From assembly GCF_008728515.1 (NCBI RefSeq), contig NC_044978.1:577771-641770 (forward strand): DNA of 64,000 bases, written 5' to 3'. The translations under genes were made by a program, and so were the position numbers. The first letter of the stretch is position 1. Every line of letters starts with the position of its first letter. This DNA is from Papio anubis (lineage: Eukaryota > Chordata > Mammalia > Primates > Cercopithecidae). The notes beneath the pieces were generated by a model. That model was not told the DNA's origin and did not search any database. It saw nothing but the letters and a program-made list of their open reading frames with translations. Of this stretch, positions 1 to 11,480 are shown piece by piece.

Positions 1-129
1 TTCTACAATTAGAGTCTCATAGTATTTTTGTTAATAAATTCTCTTTATTCTGGCATGGATTTGTCTGGATTTCTATACTGTGTAAACAAATGATTATAAG
101 AACTTGTAGATAATTTTTTAAAACATTTA

Positions 130-288
130 AAAATGTACATTTTCTTTGACTTAGAAATTCCATACAGTGGAATTTATCCTGAGGAAAGAATTGAATACGT
201 ATCAAAAATTTATCTAACAATGCAATCAGAATGCTGCTTATAAAAACAAAATTTGAAAATATCCCAATAGTTAATTCTTTGTGGACTT
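130..288 (+). mobile_element. Old L1 (L1M-type) ORF2 3' fragment
   Basis: The stretch follows the familiar L1M order just before the ORF2 end: a 'gaaattcca...ggaatttatcctgaggaaa' block, then an A-rich segment and an 'aaaatttgaaaatatccc' block where intact L1s encode the cytoplasmic C-terminal part of ORF2p. It is short, diverged and has no open frame. The call rests on remembered consensus; the subfamily cannot be told. Confidence 0.55.
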
Positions 289-911
289 CATGAGAAAGTA
301 TAAGAGTTTGGTTCCATTTTGGTAAAATTGGAAATTCTATGTATTCATGGGAACAACAGACAGAAACAGAATTCATTAATTGTGTCATTAAGGATTACTT
401 CTATAATTTTGCTTTTTTCTCTTTTATTTTTTTTACAATTTTATGCAACAGACTTATGCTGTGTCACTTTTTGTATCAACAACACAACAGTTGTTTATAA
501 AAAGACAAAAATGGTTCTGCTCTGCCTCCAGGGAGTAGTCAGTACATCATCTCTGGATTCTCTCTTATTTTTTCCTGACCCTTTGTTCTGTGCAATCTAC
601 ACCATCTCAGTTAGTGGTAGAAAAACCCGACTCTTCCCTTTCTCTTCTGCACCTGCAGCTTTGTCAGGTCCTACCCATTGCATGTATTTAACACTAGGTG
701 ATTTCCTTCCCTGTTCTCCATCTTCATCGGCACAGCCGCCGCCTTACTTCGGGTTCTTCTTATTTCCCATTCTGAAATGACCTTCCTGTCTCTACATTAT
801 GAATCTCTGGCTCACCTCACTTCTGCTAACAAAGACTAAAACACAAATCTGTTCTCAACGGTGCTTAAATACTTCACCAAGTCCCCAACATCTAAATCAG
901 GGCGACGAGCT
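289..911. other. Unassigned unique sequence
   Basis: No gene or repeat family was recognised here. A 153-codon open frame (319-780, plus) is rich in Leu, Phe, Ser and Cys, as expected from T-rich noncoding DNA. It shows no domain and is not called a gene. Confidence 0.5.
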
Positions 912-1090
912 TTCTCTGTGAGGGGTTAGGCAGTAGATACCCTGGGCTTCGAGGACTTTAGGGTCTCTTTGTCGCTCTCCAAGCTGCTAAGACAATGTGC
1001 AATGAACAAATCTGCCTGATTCCAATAAAACTTTAGATGACAAATGGTGGGCCATATTTAGCCCCCAGCCGTAGTTTACTGACCCCAGAT
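912..1090. mobile_element. Non-autonomous hAT-type DNA transposon remnant
   Basis: The order of blocks matches a widespread mammalian hAT (Charlie-group) short element: 'gaggggttaggcagtaga', a 'ggtctctttgtcgc' block, 'ttccaataaaacttta' near 1021-1036, then a 'gggccatatttagccc' block and a terminal 'tttactgacccc'. I recognise the family by this order but cannot name the subfamily with certainty. It is noncoding and diverged. Confidence 0.55.
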
Positions 1091-1350
1091 CAAATGATAA
1101 AGCCTACTTTTGATTACATTTACCTTTGTCTCATACTCCACTCTCCTGCGCTCAATTCATCTGCATTTGATTCTGCGATTCCCAGCTCATTTACACAGAT
1201 GGAGACTTCCTTGCTTTTGCAAACATGATCTTCTTTACTCTTTTTGAAAGAACTTTTACTTCCTTATCCAATGATATATGCTTATTCATCCTTAAAACTG
1301 AGATTTGGGGGAATTCCTTTGCGAAGCGCCCTGCTGGTCCCTCACCCTGC

Positions 1351-1391
1351 TTGCCCTCCCCCTTGCCCTCCCCCTTGCCCTCCCCCTTGCC
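1351..1391. repeat. 12-bp tandem repeat, about 3.4 copies
   Basis: The unit ttgccctccccc repeats exactly at 1351, 1363 and 1375 and ends in a partial copy. It is pyrimidine-only on this strand except for its G. The Gly/Glu/Lys-rich frame on the minus strand is only this repeat read in translation. Confidence 0.95.
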
Positions 1392-1794
1392 TGAGTGTAT
1401 GTACCACACCGCACTGCGGTTGCTCCCTCTTATGCAGGAATGTCGTGCTGGACTATGAGCTACTTTAACACGGGGTCCTGGCAGTAAGAACTTAATAATC
1501 TTTGAAGAATCTAATAGAATTTTGTATGAGAGTGGGTGTTTGGAAAACTCTCTTAGTTACTGGACTTTGGGGGCTGAGTAGTATAGACTAAAGACTTCTG
1601 CAGAAGCAGAGGATGTATTAACCATACAGTTTTCACGAGAGCCTATTTGATTGGGTTTTTGGGCAAAGGAGAGCTTTAAGCACAGAGATACAGGGACAGC
1701 ACATTAATATTCAGAGAAGGTGGTCAATGGTCCTGAGCCGTTCAGGCATTCCAGCTGTTAGGACTAAGAAAGCTTACGTAGTTCTATGTTAAAT

Positions 1795-1831
1795 GGTTTT
1801 TTGTTCGTTTGTTTGTTTGTTTGCTTGTTTT
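1795..1831. repeat. (TTTG)n simple repeat
   Basis: Interrupted tetranucleotide array with TTCG and TTGC variants among TTTG units. Confidence 0.9.
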
Positions 1832-4159
1832 CATTTTGGATTTAGGTGGAAAAAGGAATGTGAAGTTAGAAATATGAAGAAAAGAAGCATCAGCTCTTTT
1901 ATTTTCTTTATTCTTGCTTTTATTAGCTAGTTTATGTTTTATGTTTCTGGCAAAATGTATCTGAGGTGGTTTTGCTGAGAGTTTAATAAAGTGAAATAGT
2001 TGATGTTGAATAGATCTTGTTGACCTGAGTCATCAGGAGAGAGCCCTGCCAACCACCATTTTCAGCAAGATTACCTCAAATTGCTAACACAGTGTTTCCA
2101 ATGTCTTAAAATTAGAGAAAATAAGAGAATGTCTGCAGAATCCAATCATACAAGACATAAGGTCATCATAGCATGTAGGAAACAGTTTTCTCATAACTGA
2201 TGAAAAGATGAACACACATAGCCATGAGAATGTAAACTCATTTGATACTTCTTTCATTTTTTACACATTTGCTGAGTACAAACCTTTTTTGTTTTTCCCT
2301 CTCTCCCGTTTTCTGTGCTATTTTCGTCCCTTTGAGAGAATCTCACCATTAGGGGTCCCTGGTGATATGGTGATAATAAAGGCAGAGACTCAAACTGGAA
2401 ACCTGCTTTAACTGCTGTGCAACTATTTTCAATCCCCACTAGTGTCTAACCCCACTTGAAACATCTGAATTGAGCAATGACAAGATTTGTGAAACAGATA
2501 CTTAAGTGGAAGGCTCTGGAAAAGAAAGAACTAAAGAAACGGTAGAACACGTTATATGGGACCATCAATTTCTTCAGCACCCCTTTCTGTTTAATTAGGG
2601 CCTGTAGAAAAAAACACTACTATGCATTGATCTCTCCTTTTCCCACGCAGACATACTCAATATTTCTGAAGAACATGTCAAAACTGGCATGCACTGAGAA
2701 AATCACCCGGGCCTGATGAAAAGATAAAACATGTAGAAATGAGAAACATTCCAAGGGACAGACACCTCACATCCCCTGACATGATCATTGTGCATCCTGT
2801 GTGTAACAAAACATCCCCTAAATATGTAAAACAATATGTTAATAAAGCATGAAGTTGATCATTGTTTATGCCTGTTTTCCTAAGCCTAGGACAGCACCTG
2901 GAACACGGCAGGACAATACTGTATTTTACATTTATAATGTAAATATATGTATTTACATATGATTGTACGTGTAAAGTAATATACTTCTACATTTCTGTCA
3001 TTTTCAACCCTAGATCCTCCTTTCAATCTGCAGGAATGCACCTGAAGCTCAGATTGCTGCAGATTGTGGCCTCAGTATGTTCAATTTGAACTGGGCGTTA
3101 GGTAGCATTTAAGCTTTTTCGAAAAATGGAGGCCAGCACTGATTCTATGTTTTATGCTGATAAACACACAGTTCCTTCCAAAGGCGGAGATTTCACAAGA
3201 TGATTTCAATAAGGCATGATGTTGATTGGAGTGGGTTGAATTTTGAAAAACACTAATCTTTGGTGACTTAATCAGGACGAGAAGTGTAAAGAAGTATTAC
3301 TTGGTGTGGGATACAGACTGGGACTCAGCAGTTATTCAGGTAAAGGAGAGAGGTGAAGATGGGGGAGAAAGCAGGGAAGGCAAAATGTCAGCGGCATGCC
3401 TGTCAGTATGTTTTGAAGTAGAAGTTAAATGTCATATATATGATTATGAATGAGTCTTTTGATGAGAGATTCTTTGTAATCTCTAATTACTATATAATCT
3501 CTTTGATATGATTCTTTGTAAGTTGCACTTGTGGGTCATCGTTCATAACTGTTACCTTTCAAAAAAATGTCCGAAACATTCACCTCCTATACTGCCACAC
3601 TTTTTATTCTTATGTTACTTTTCTTTAATAGTTTTTACATTTATTTGATATGAAAAGTATTTTACTTTAAATTTCCTGTAAGGAAGGGCGTATATTAAAA
3701 ATATTGCATAATTATTGTTTGAATTGGAAGACCAAAGCAAGGGTTGTATAATGAAAATGTAAGGAATCTCCTGCCACACTCATTGCATTTCTGAAGTGTT
3801 GGGCTTGATATGGATCCATCCACCTTGCTGCTTGTTCACACACAAACTTAATAGAAACATAATCACAAAGTGGGCAATATTTTTAAGTGACTCTAGGGCA
3901 CAGAAACAGTCATAATTGTTCTATGAATGGCCCCCCCTTCTGCGGAATTTTCAAGTATTTATATATGTTTAAAAGCTAATCATTTAAAAATCCATAAAGA
4001 TTTTTACAATACAGTGATTACCCACTATACTGTATGTATATATTAATATTTTCCCTATTTTATAATATTATTCAAAGTCCCCTATCCATCCCATCCACTC
4101 CCTTTTCAGAGGAAAGCATTTTCATGCATTTTTGTGTGTGGTTTTTCACTATGATTTAT

Positions 4160-4359
4160 ATATTTTTATGTTCAGAAATAAAATTTACATAAAAGGCAAC
4201 ATACTATACGTATCATTCTTTTTGTTTTTTATTTTAGCACCATGTTGTTAAGCATAGAACTAGTATAGCATTGTCTCTTGTGAATATACTAGGATGTATC
4301 ATCTGTTCTCATATGGATGCACTGCGAGGTGGTTGGCAGCGTTTCCCTATTTCAGTGAG
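4160..4359 (-). mobile_element. Possible old L1 3' fragment
   Basis: Weak resemblance to minus-strand L1M sequence, with 'ttttagcaccatgttgttaagcat' type wording before 4260. It may belong with the clearer minus-strand L1 at 4640-4905, separated by the tandem duplication and a MER5A copy. The assignment is tentative. Confidence 0.3.
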
Positions 4360-4515
4360 CATCACTGCAGCCGTCTTCTGGAACATGTGCAAGAGCTGCT
4401 GCAGAGGCATGTACTCTGCGTGCATCCACAGTCAGGGCATCACTGCAGCCGTCTTCTGGAACATGCGTAAGAGCTGCTGCAGAGGCATGTAACTCCGCAT
4501 GCATCCACCGTCAGG
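4360..4515. repeat. 78-bp direct tandem duplication (two copies)
   Basis: Copy one is 4360-4437 and copy two 4438-4515. Both start catcactgcagccgtcttc and end near a 'cagtcagg/ccgtcagg' motif. They differ at only a few positions, including one inserted base. The period is 26 codons, so an open frame (4271-4492) reads the same peptide segment twice, but nothing else suggests coding. Confidence 0.95.
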
Positions 4516-4519
4516 CAGC

Positions 4520-4632
4520 AATGGCATCGCATGGGAGCTTGCTGGAAATGAGGAATATTAGACCTCATCCCAGGCCTCCTGAACCAGACTCTGCGTTTTA
4601 ACAAGATCTCCAGTGATTCGTATGCCCAATAA
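4520..4632 (+). mobile_element. MER5A-like hAT element fragment
   Basis: The order 'catgggagcttgctggaaatg', 'cctcatcccaggcctcctgaa' and 'gcgttttaacaagatctcc', followed by 'agtgattcgtatgcc', matches the MER5A short hAT element. It lacks its left end, probably at the edge of the adjoining duplication. Confidence 0.7.
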
Positions 4633-4639
4633 AATGTAA

Positions 4640-4905
4640 AAATATTGCTTTAGAAGGTATACCAGAAAGCAAAATCACTAGGTCTTGGGAAATAAATGCT
4701 CTCAACTTCACTGCATATCATCAAATATTTTTCCTAAGTGGCTGTTACCACATATAGCCCTGCCAGCAACGTATGAGAGTTTGTGATTTCCTCCATTTTG
4801 GCCACAAATCGTTACCAACAGAATTTTTGCATTTTGCCCGTCTGGTTGGTGTGAAATAGTCCCTCATTGCCATTTTAATTGGCATTTTCCTTATTACTAG
4901 TAAAA
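4640..4905 (-). mobile_element. Old L1 (L1M) ORF2 3' fragment, antisense
   Basis: Read on the plus strand it has the typical reversed L1 text: 'cctgccagcaacgtatgag' (the 'cccaccagcagtgtatgag' block), then 'tggttggtgtgaaatag' and 'tttaattggcattttcc'. It is heavily diverged and non-coding. Confidence 0.65.
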
Positions 4906-5304
4906 TTACTCCGCAAAGATCTCTTACTTCTGCATCTTCAATGCTTCCCCTCTCTGCGATAATATAAACACTCTTTAATTTTTCCAAATTAAACAAACTT
5001 AACCCAACAAACAGACAAATAAATGCTACTTCACTTAATTTTTCCAGCTAAAACTTATTTCTCTGACCTCTTTGTGGCAAAATTCTCTGGAAAAGTTTTT
5101 TGCATCAATGTGTTTCAAATTCCTCTGCATCGTTTGCTGCCGTTTACTCAAAAAAAGCTTCACTTTTACTAGTACGTAATACTTTCACATTTCTAAATCC
5201 AGTGATTAATGTCCACATCTTAAAATACTTGCTATTTCAGCAATATTTGGCACAGAAAGTCTCTTTCTTCCACATGGAGCACTCCCTCACTCAGCTTCTG
5301 TGAC
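4906..5304. other. Unassigned AT-rich sequence
   Basis: Nothing recognisable; short open frames only. Confidence 0.4.
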
Positions 5305-5650
5305 ACTAATCCCAGTGTGTCTCCTTCACTGACCACTTTTCCTTGGACTATTTGCTGGCTCCTTATCAGTTTTCTGACACTTGGAGTTTCACAGATTCTG
5401 TCCTTGGATCTCTCTCTTCTTGCTCTAAATTTAAGTGGCCAGATTAAATCTCATGCTTTAGCCAGCATCTCCGAGCACATTATAACTCACACTGTACCTC
5501 CAGTTTGATTCTCTCTCATAAATTCTAAATTTTGATATCCAACTGCCTGTGTAAACTCTACAGTGACATTATCTGTAGCTGTCTCAGATTTAACATATCC
5601 ACAATTAACATCCTTACTCCTCCAACCTCAGTTCCAAAGTCTCTTCTGCT
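5305..5650 (+). mobile_element. L2-like LINE fragment
   Basis: The text 'gatatccaactgcctgtgta', 'gctgtctcagatttaacata' and 'tccacaattaacatcc' parallels the L2 consensus segment with 'tatccaactgcctactcgac' and 'ggcatctcaaacttaacatg'. It is very diverged, so this is a moderate call. Confidence 0.5.
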
Positions 5651-5809
5651 TTCTTTTCTATTTCAACAAGTGTCTAATTTTTTTTTCCATCTTCTCTGTG
5701 AAATTTAAATGATTCCAAATGGAAGAAGGGCCAACAGGTGACTTATAATATCTAGTACTGGCAACAGCTTTAATTGACAGGAAGATGTAGTAAAATGATT
5801 TTTACTCAT

Positions 5810-6170
5810 TTATTCATCAAATATGTGAGCAACTTTTTAAAATAAAAGTTGCTATCTTGACACTGAAACTACACGGACTAACAATGTTTACCCCCAGTGA
5901 GCTCTCGGTAAACTGTAAGAGACAAGTAAACCAATGCCCACCATACGCCATGCGGTCCTAAAGGAGAGTGAAGTGATACAGTGGATACAAACTGAGTGGT
6001 TAGAGAAATATGACCGGAGGAGGAGCCATTTGAAATGAAACTTAACTATTAGTAGGAGTTATCCAGCAGGGAAAGAAGTAAACATGATCATTCATTCTAG
6101 GGTGGTAGAGGTAAGCACCTGTTTTCAGCAAGAAGGAACTGTTTGTATGAATGTGCAGACCCTAAAGAAC
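5810..6170 (-). mobile_element. L2-like LINE fragment, antisense
   Basis: Starts with the reversed L2 tail wording ('ctcatttattcatcaaata'), then 'cagtgagctctcggtaaact' and 'aagagacaagtaaaccaatg'. It continues with the 'aggagttatccagcaggga' region seen in L2 3' ends read backwards. It lies directly before the full-length-type L1. Confidence 0.45.
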
Positions 6171-6261
6171 ATAGCATATTTAGCAAATTATAATTATATT
6201 GGAATGTTTGGGCTAAAGTATAGGTGTTAGGGTGTGGCAACAGACAGACTAAAAGACCTAG

Positions 6262-7134
6262 TCAGGGAAAGGGTGGGATGGCTGACTAGAGTAGCCTGGC
6301 ACTTATCCCACCCCACTAAAAAGGAAGTAAAGCCATGAATAAATAACTACCTTTTGATTGGCGTGCCTGAGGAAGTAGGCTGGGGAGCCCCAGAAACGGG
6401 GCAAAGCCTCTGAGGAGCACGGAAACCCAGGATGACACCTTAGGGAGAAGAGCAAAGGACCATAACTGTCACATACTCTCCCTTTCCAAAATCACCTTGG
6501 AGACAGTAGGTCCTTTTTCTTAAGAAGAAAGGTAAGCTGTGGACCCCCAGCAGAGTCCCCATTACTACCACAGATACCTGCAGTTCTTGTCACGGAAGAG
6601 GATCACAAACCTTAGAGGCCTTGAATTCAATTTGGAGAGTTGTCTAGAGTTCATTCAGCTGCAGTGTCTCAGAATAGGACCCCACATTGTGTAACCCTCA
6701 CCACACTTTACCTAAGCTGCTATACTCAGGGCATCATCTTGAAACTGCTAGATAGGTACCCTGCCTTGGGGGCCAGTGGCCACTTCCTCTCCCCATCCCC
6801 GAAGCTCTGCCTTTATTCCACCACATTCACATGGATGGCTGCAGCACAACAGCTTTGGCTGCTCAGAGCTTAGGCCCAGTGCACAGTCCATGTCTGGACC
6901 CACATCATACCCCAAACTTTGGGAAAGAGGCAGACCTGCACAGTGGAAGCCAACACAGAGCCATTTGTCCTGCTGAATTCATACGCACTGTGTCCAACAG
7001 CTGGCCTGGCAGAGGCCCTCACCCCCTGGAAAGTCTGCCATACAGTTGCCCATCCCACTGTGCCCTTGCACCCAAAGCCCAACAACCAGACCAGTAGCTC
7101 CACCCTCAGCAAAACTAAGCTGCCAACATATTAA
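6262..7134 (+). mobile_element. Old L1 5' UTR (start of composite L1)
   Basis: Begins with the L1M-type 5' end motif 'gggtgggatggctgactaga' and continues through 'gtgcctgaggaagtaggctg', 'ggagaagagcaaaggacca' and 'ttcattcagctgcagtgtct', an order I recognise from old L1 5' UTRs. It is relatively GC-rich and produces several overlapping short open frames that are not genes. It passes into the ORF2 text at about 7135 with no recognisable ORF1 between. Confidence 0.7.
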
Positions 7135-7423
7135 TAGAAAGCTTAGCAACATAGAAAACCTTCCAACCACAGAGACAAGCAACAAAATAGAAAGGAACAA
7201 AGGATCTACACAACAAGCAGAAAACAGCAAAATTGTAGGAGTGAGCCATCAATAATAACCTTGAATATAAATGGATTAAATTATCCAATTACAAAATATA
7301 GACTGGCTGAATGGATTAAAAAAACAAACAGAAAAGAAGACCCACCTATATGCTGCCTACAAGATACTCAACTCACCACCCTTAAAGACAAACATAGACT
7401 GAAAGTAACAAAAAATGAGAAAT

Positions 7424-7697
7424 GGGCCAGGCACAGTGGCTCACACCTATAATCTCAGCACTGTGGGAGGCCAAGGTGGGTGGATCACTTGAGGTCAGGA
7501 GTTTGAGACCAGCCTGGCCAACATAGTGAAATCCCATCTCTACTAAAAATGCAAAAAATTAGTGGTGGGTGCCTGTAATCCCAGCTACCCAGGAGGCTGA
7601 GGCAGGAGAATTGCTTGAACCCATAAAATGTAGGTTGCAGTGAGCTGAGATCATACCATTGCACTTGAGTCTGGGCAACAAGAGTGAAACTCTGTCA
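7424..7697 (+). mobile_element. Alu (S-like), sense, inserted in L1 ORF2
   Basis: Dimeric Alu starting 'gggccaggcacagtggctca' and ending 'gagtgaaactctgtcaaga', with the A-box/B-box region and second monomer present. The L1 text resumes after the tail at 'gatattccatg', so the Alu is a later insertion. A clean target-site duplication could not be read because the flank is A/G-rich. Confidence 0.96.
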
Positions 7698-7806
7698 AGA
7701 AAGAAAGAAAGAATGTAAAAAAGGAGAAAGAAAGAAAGAAAGAAAGAAAGAGAAGGAAAGAAAGGAAAGAAAGAAAGGAAAGAAAGGAAGGAAGGAATGA
7801 AGGAAG
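7698..7806. repeat. (GAAA)n/(GGAA)n purine tract grown from the Alu tail
   Basis: About 110 bases that are almost all purine, with GAAA, GGAAA and GGAA units. Only a short 'gaatgtaaaa' segment interrupts the GAAA runs. This is a typical expansion of an Alu A-tail and likely length-variable. Confidence 0.95.
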
Positions 7807-8756
7807 ATGATATTCCATGTAAATGAAAAACAGAAGCAGGAGTAGCCATACTTAAATCACATAAAATAGACTACAAGTCAAAAACTATACAAAGAGACAA
7901 AGAAAATAATTATGTCATGATAAAGGAGTCAATTTAAAAGCAGGATGTAACAATTGTTAGTATATATGAGTCCAACACCAGAGCACCCAAATATATAAAG
8001 TAAAGAATATTAAATCTGAAGGAAGAGATAGACTGCAATACAACAGTAGTAGAAGACTTCAGCATCCCATTTTCAACATTGAAGAGATTATCTAAACAGA
8101 AAATCAACAATTAAACATTTTACTTAAACTCCACCATAGACCAAATAGACCTAATTGATATTTACAGACCATTCCATAAAACAGCTACCAAATACACATT
8201 CTTCTTAAATGCACAAGGAACCTTCTCCAGGATAGACCAAATGTTAGATCACAAAACCAAGTCAAAACAAATTTAAGAAGAGAGACATCATATCAAGCAT
8301 CTTTTCTGACCACAATGATATGAATCTAGAAATAAACATGATTATCAAAAATTTGGAAAAGTTGCAAATACATGAATATTAAACAACATGCTCCTAAATA
8401 ACCAATGAATCAATAAAAAAGTTAAAAAAGAATTTAAAAATTCCTTAAAACAATGAGAATAGGAACACATTACAAGAAAATCTATGAAACAGAGCAAAAG
8501 CAATTCTGAAAGGGAAGTTTATAGTAATAAAAGCCTAGATCCATCAAAAAGAGATACTTCTAATAAGCAATTTAATGATGCTCCTTAAGGGATTAAAATA
8601 CAGAACAAGAAAAATCAAAACCCCACATGTGTAGAGGGAAAGAAATAATATAGCTCAAAGCAGAAATAAATTTTTAAAAATGATTTAAAAAGTAATTGAA
8701 AAGATCAACAAAACAAAGTTTTCTACCCCAAAAGGTAAACACAATTGAAAATCTAA

Positions 8757-8866
8757 GCTTTTATTTGTTGTGACACTTATTATTACTAATTCAATTTTTT
8801 TTTACTTGTTATTAGTCTGTCCGGATTTTCTATTTCTTCATAATGTAATCTTGGTTTAGGCTAGAC
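8757..8866 (-). mobile_element. Short antisense L1 ORF2 piece inside sense L1
   Basis: The plus strand here reads reversed L1 text ('tacttgttattagtctgtc', 'ggattttctatttcttcata', 'atcttggttt'). Its sense counterpart, 'aagaaatagcaagtctggac' and 'ccaataacaagtg', occurs at 9044-9090 in the host element. The piece is therefore an extra copy in inverted orientation. Confidence 0.75.
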
Positions 8867-10440
8867 TAAGGAAAAAAGAGAAAAGATTCAAATAAATAAA
8901 TTAGAGGTGGAAAATGAGACATTACCACTAGTACCACAGAAATACAAAAGATCATCAGATAGTATTATGAACAACGACACACTAACAAACTGAAAAACCT
9001 AGAGAAAGAGGATAAATTCTTGGACACATACAATATACCAAGATAAAATTAAGAAGAAATAGCAAGTCTGGACACTCCAATAACAAGTGAAAAAAGAATT
9101 AGTCATATAAAGTGTCCTAACAAATAAAAGCCCAGGATCTGATGGCTTCACTGAAAACTTTTATGAAATATTTAAAAAATTAATACTACTTCTTCAAAAA
9201 CAATCCAGAAAACTTAAGAGATTACTTCCAAACACATTTTTCAAGCCTTCTGATACCAAAACCAGACAAGGATAATACAACCACAAAGAGGAAAACTACA
9301 GGTCAATATCCCTTATTAACATATATGCAAAAATTCTCAACCTAATACTATCAATAATCATATTCATCAACAAATTTAAAAGATCATTCATTATGATCAA
9401 GTATTCATGCAGGGATGCAAGGATAATTCAACACACATAAGTCAATAAGTGATATAAATCACATGAACAGAAAGAAAGGCAAAAACCATATGATTGTTTC
9501 AATAGGTGCAGAAAAGCCTTGGGCAAAATTCAACATTTCTCCATGATAAAAAAAAAAAACCCTCAAAAAGTTATGTATAAATAGTATATATTTCAACACA
9601 ATAAAGAACATATAATATGACAAGCTCACAGCTAACATCATACTAAATGGGAAAAAGCTGAAAGTATTTTTCTATTTTACTATCCAAAAAATCAAGAAAA
9701 CAATTTTATTTACAATTGCCCCCAAAAATAAGATACCTAGAAATAAACTTAACCAATAATCAACTCAAAATGGATTAAATACTTAAATGTAAAACCTGAA
9801 ACTATAGAACCACCAGAAGAAAATATACGGGAAATGCCTGACAACATTGGGATAGGCAAAGAGCTTTTACATAAGACCTCAAAAACACAGACAACAAAAG
9901 CAAAAATAGACAAATGAGATTCCAACAAATTAATAAGATTTTTCACAGCAAAAGTAATAATTAACAGAGTGTAGAGACAACCTACAGAATGGAAAAAATA
10001 CTTGAAAACTATGCATCTGACAGGCTGTTAATATCCAGGACATATAAAAAACTTAAACAACTCAGCACCAAAACAAACCAAAAACAAAATTTAAAAGTAG
10101 GAAAAGATCTTAATAGACATTTTTTTTAAAAAAGACATACAAATGGCCAACAAAATATGAAAAATGCAAATACTCAACATTACTAATTAGCACAAAAAAG
10201 TAAATTGAAACCCTAATGAGATACTTCCTCACTGTAATTAGAATGACTATTATCAAGAGGCAGAAGAAAACAAGTGTTGAGGAGGATGTGGAGAAAAGGG
10301 AAACCCTCATACACTATTTGAAATGTAAATTAGTACAGCTATTACGAAAAACAATATACAATTTTCTCAAAAAATTAAAAATAGAACTGCTATGGGATTT
10401 AGCACTCACTGCTGGGTGTATGTTTAACATAAATTAAATC

Positions 10441-11034
10441 AGTACATCAAGAGATATCTGCACTTTCATGTTTACTGCAGCATAATTCACAGAGCCAAGA
10501 CTTGGAATTAACCTAAATGCTGCAAAAGAGATGAATGGATGAAGAAAAGGTAGTTTATCTATACAATGTAATACTATTCAGCTGTAAAAAAAGAATAATA
10601 GTCTTTCATTTGAGACAAAATGGATGAACCTAGAGACATTGTGTTAAGTAAAATAAGCGAGGCACAAAATGGTGAATACCACATGATCTCACTAATATAT
10701 AGAATTTAAGAAAAAAGTTAATTTTATAGAAGTAGAAGTAGAGAGTATAACAGGTAATTATCAGTACCTGAAAAGGAAACAGTGAAAGGAAGGATGGGGA
10801 GAGGTTGGTTAAGGGAAACAATGTTAGAATTAGATGGGAAGAGTAAGTTCTGGTGTTCAAGTGCAAAGTGGGATTACTGTGGTTAAAAATAAGACAATAT
10901 ATATTACAAAATGACTAAAGAGAGGTTTTCAAATGTTCTCACCACAAAAAAATGGATAAATGAATAAAAGTGTGGATCTACTAACTACTGTGGTGTAATC
11001 ATTGTATATGTGTATGGAAATAACAAGTTGTAAC
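10441..11034 (+). mobile_element. Old L1 3' part: ORF2 end and 3' UTR
   Basis: Contains 'gtacatcaagagatatctgc' and 'cttggaattaacctaaatgc', then the 'aatactattcagctgtaaaa' block that marks the ORF2 C-terminus. The 3' UTR wording 'gaagtagagagtataacagg' follows. The element is then split by an MSTA-type LTR and resumes at 11481. Confidence 0.85.
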
Positions 11035-11480
11035 TGCTGTGGTTTGAACGTTTTCCTCTCCAAAAATCACGCTGAAATTTAATCCCTAATTTAATATGGC
11101 AGTATTGAGAAGTGGAACATTTAAGAGGTTATTACATCATTAGGATTCTGCCCTTATAAATGAATCATCTTATTATCAATTAATCATTAATCCATGAATG
11201 AGTTAATAGATTAATTGGTTATTCTTGGGGAGAAAACTGGTGGCTTTATAAGAAGAGGAAAAGAGACTTGAACCAGTACACCCAGCCCCCTCACCATGTG
11301 ATGCTCTGTGCTGCCTGGGGACTCTGCAGAGTATTCCCACCAGCAAGAAGGCCCTCACCAGATGCAGCCCCTTGACCTTGAACTTCTCAGACTATAATTG
11401 TAAGAAATAAATTCTGTTTCTAAAAAATAAATTACTGTTTTAGATATTCAGTTATAAGCAACAGAAAATAAATTAAGATA
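11035..11480 (+). mobile_element. MSTA-type MaLR solo LTR
   Basis: About 446 bp beginning 'tgctgtggtttgaacg' and passing through 'tgaaatttaatccctaattt', 'gtggctttataagaagagga', 'caccagcaagaaggccctca' and 'ccttgaacttctcagac', which matches the MSTA LTR order. It ends near 'aaataaattaagata', corresponding to the usual 'aaacggactaagaca' end. The L1 3' tail text continues on its far side, so it is a solo LTR inserted in the L1 tail. LTRs of this group carry their own promoter and polyadenylation signal (AATAAA near 11405). Confidence 0.9.

Larger units (their letters stand above)
1092..4159. other. Unassigned AT-rich stretch with two small simple repeats
   Basis: No gene or clear transposon was recognised over these 3 kb apart from the two simple repeats listed separately. 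All open frames are under 80 codons and have no recognisable domain. Ancient, highly decayed repeats could be hidden here. Confidence 0.45.
7135..10440 (+). pseudogene. Decayed L1 ORF2 of the same element
   Basis: ORF2 normally encodes the L1 endonuclease and reverse transcriptase that copy L1 RNA into DNA at the nick. Recognisable blocks in order are 'aataaccttgaatataaatg' at 7254 (endonuclease start), 'gatattccatgtaaatg' after the Alu, 'gtagtagaagacttcagcat' at 8046, 'agcccaggatctgatggctt' at 9129 and 'gtgttgaggaggatgtggag' at 10275. Many stops and indels break every frame; the longest open piece is under 100 codons. The frame is interrupted by an Alu with a GAAA tail (7424-7806) and an inverted L1 piece (8757-8866). 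Total ORF2 text is shorter than the usual 3.8 kb, so internal deletions are likely. Confidence 0.85.

Noticed and set aside
319..780. 153-codon frame near the left end
   Set aside because: No domain, hydrophobic low-complexity composition typical of T-rich DNA, no promoter or splice context.
1191..1409. Gly/Glu/Lys repeat peptide on the minus strand
   Set aside because: It is produced by the 12-bp tandem repeat at 1351-1391.
4360..4515. CRISPR-like direct repeats
   Set aside because: Only two adjoining copies with no spacer, in a mammalian repeat setting.
6640..7255. Cluster of overlapping 63-88 codon frames
   Set aside because: The stretch is L1 5' UTR; overlapping frames in all phases reflect its GC content.
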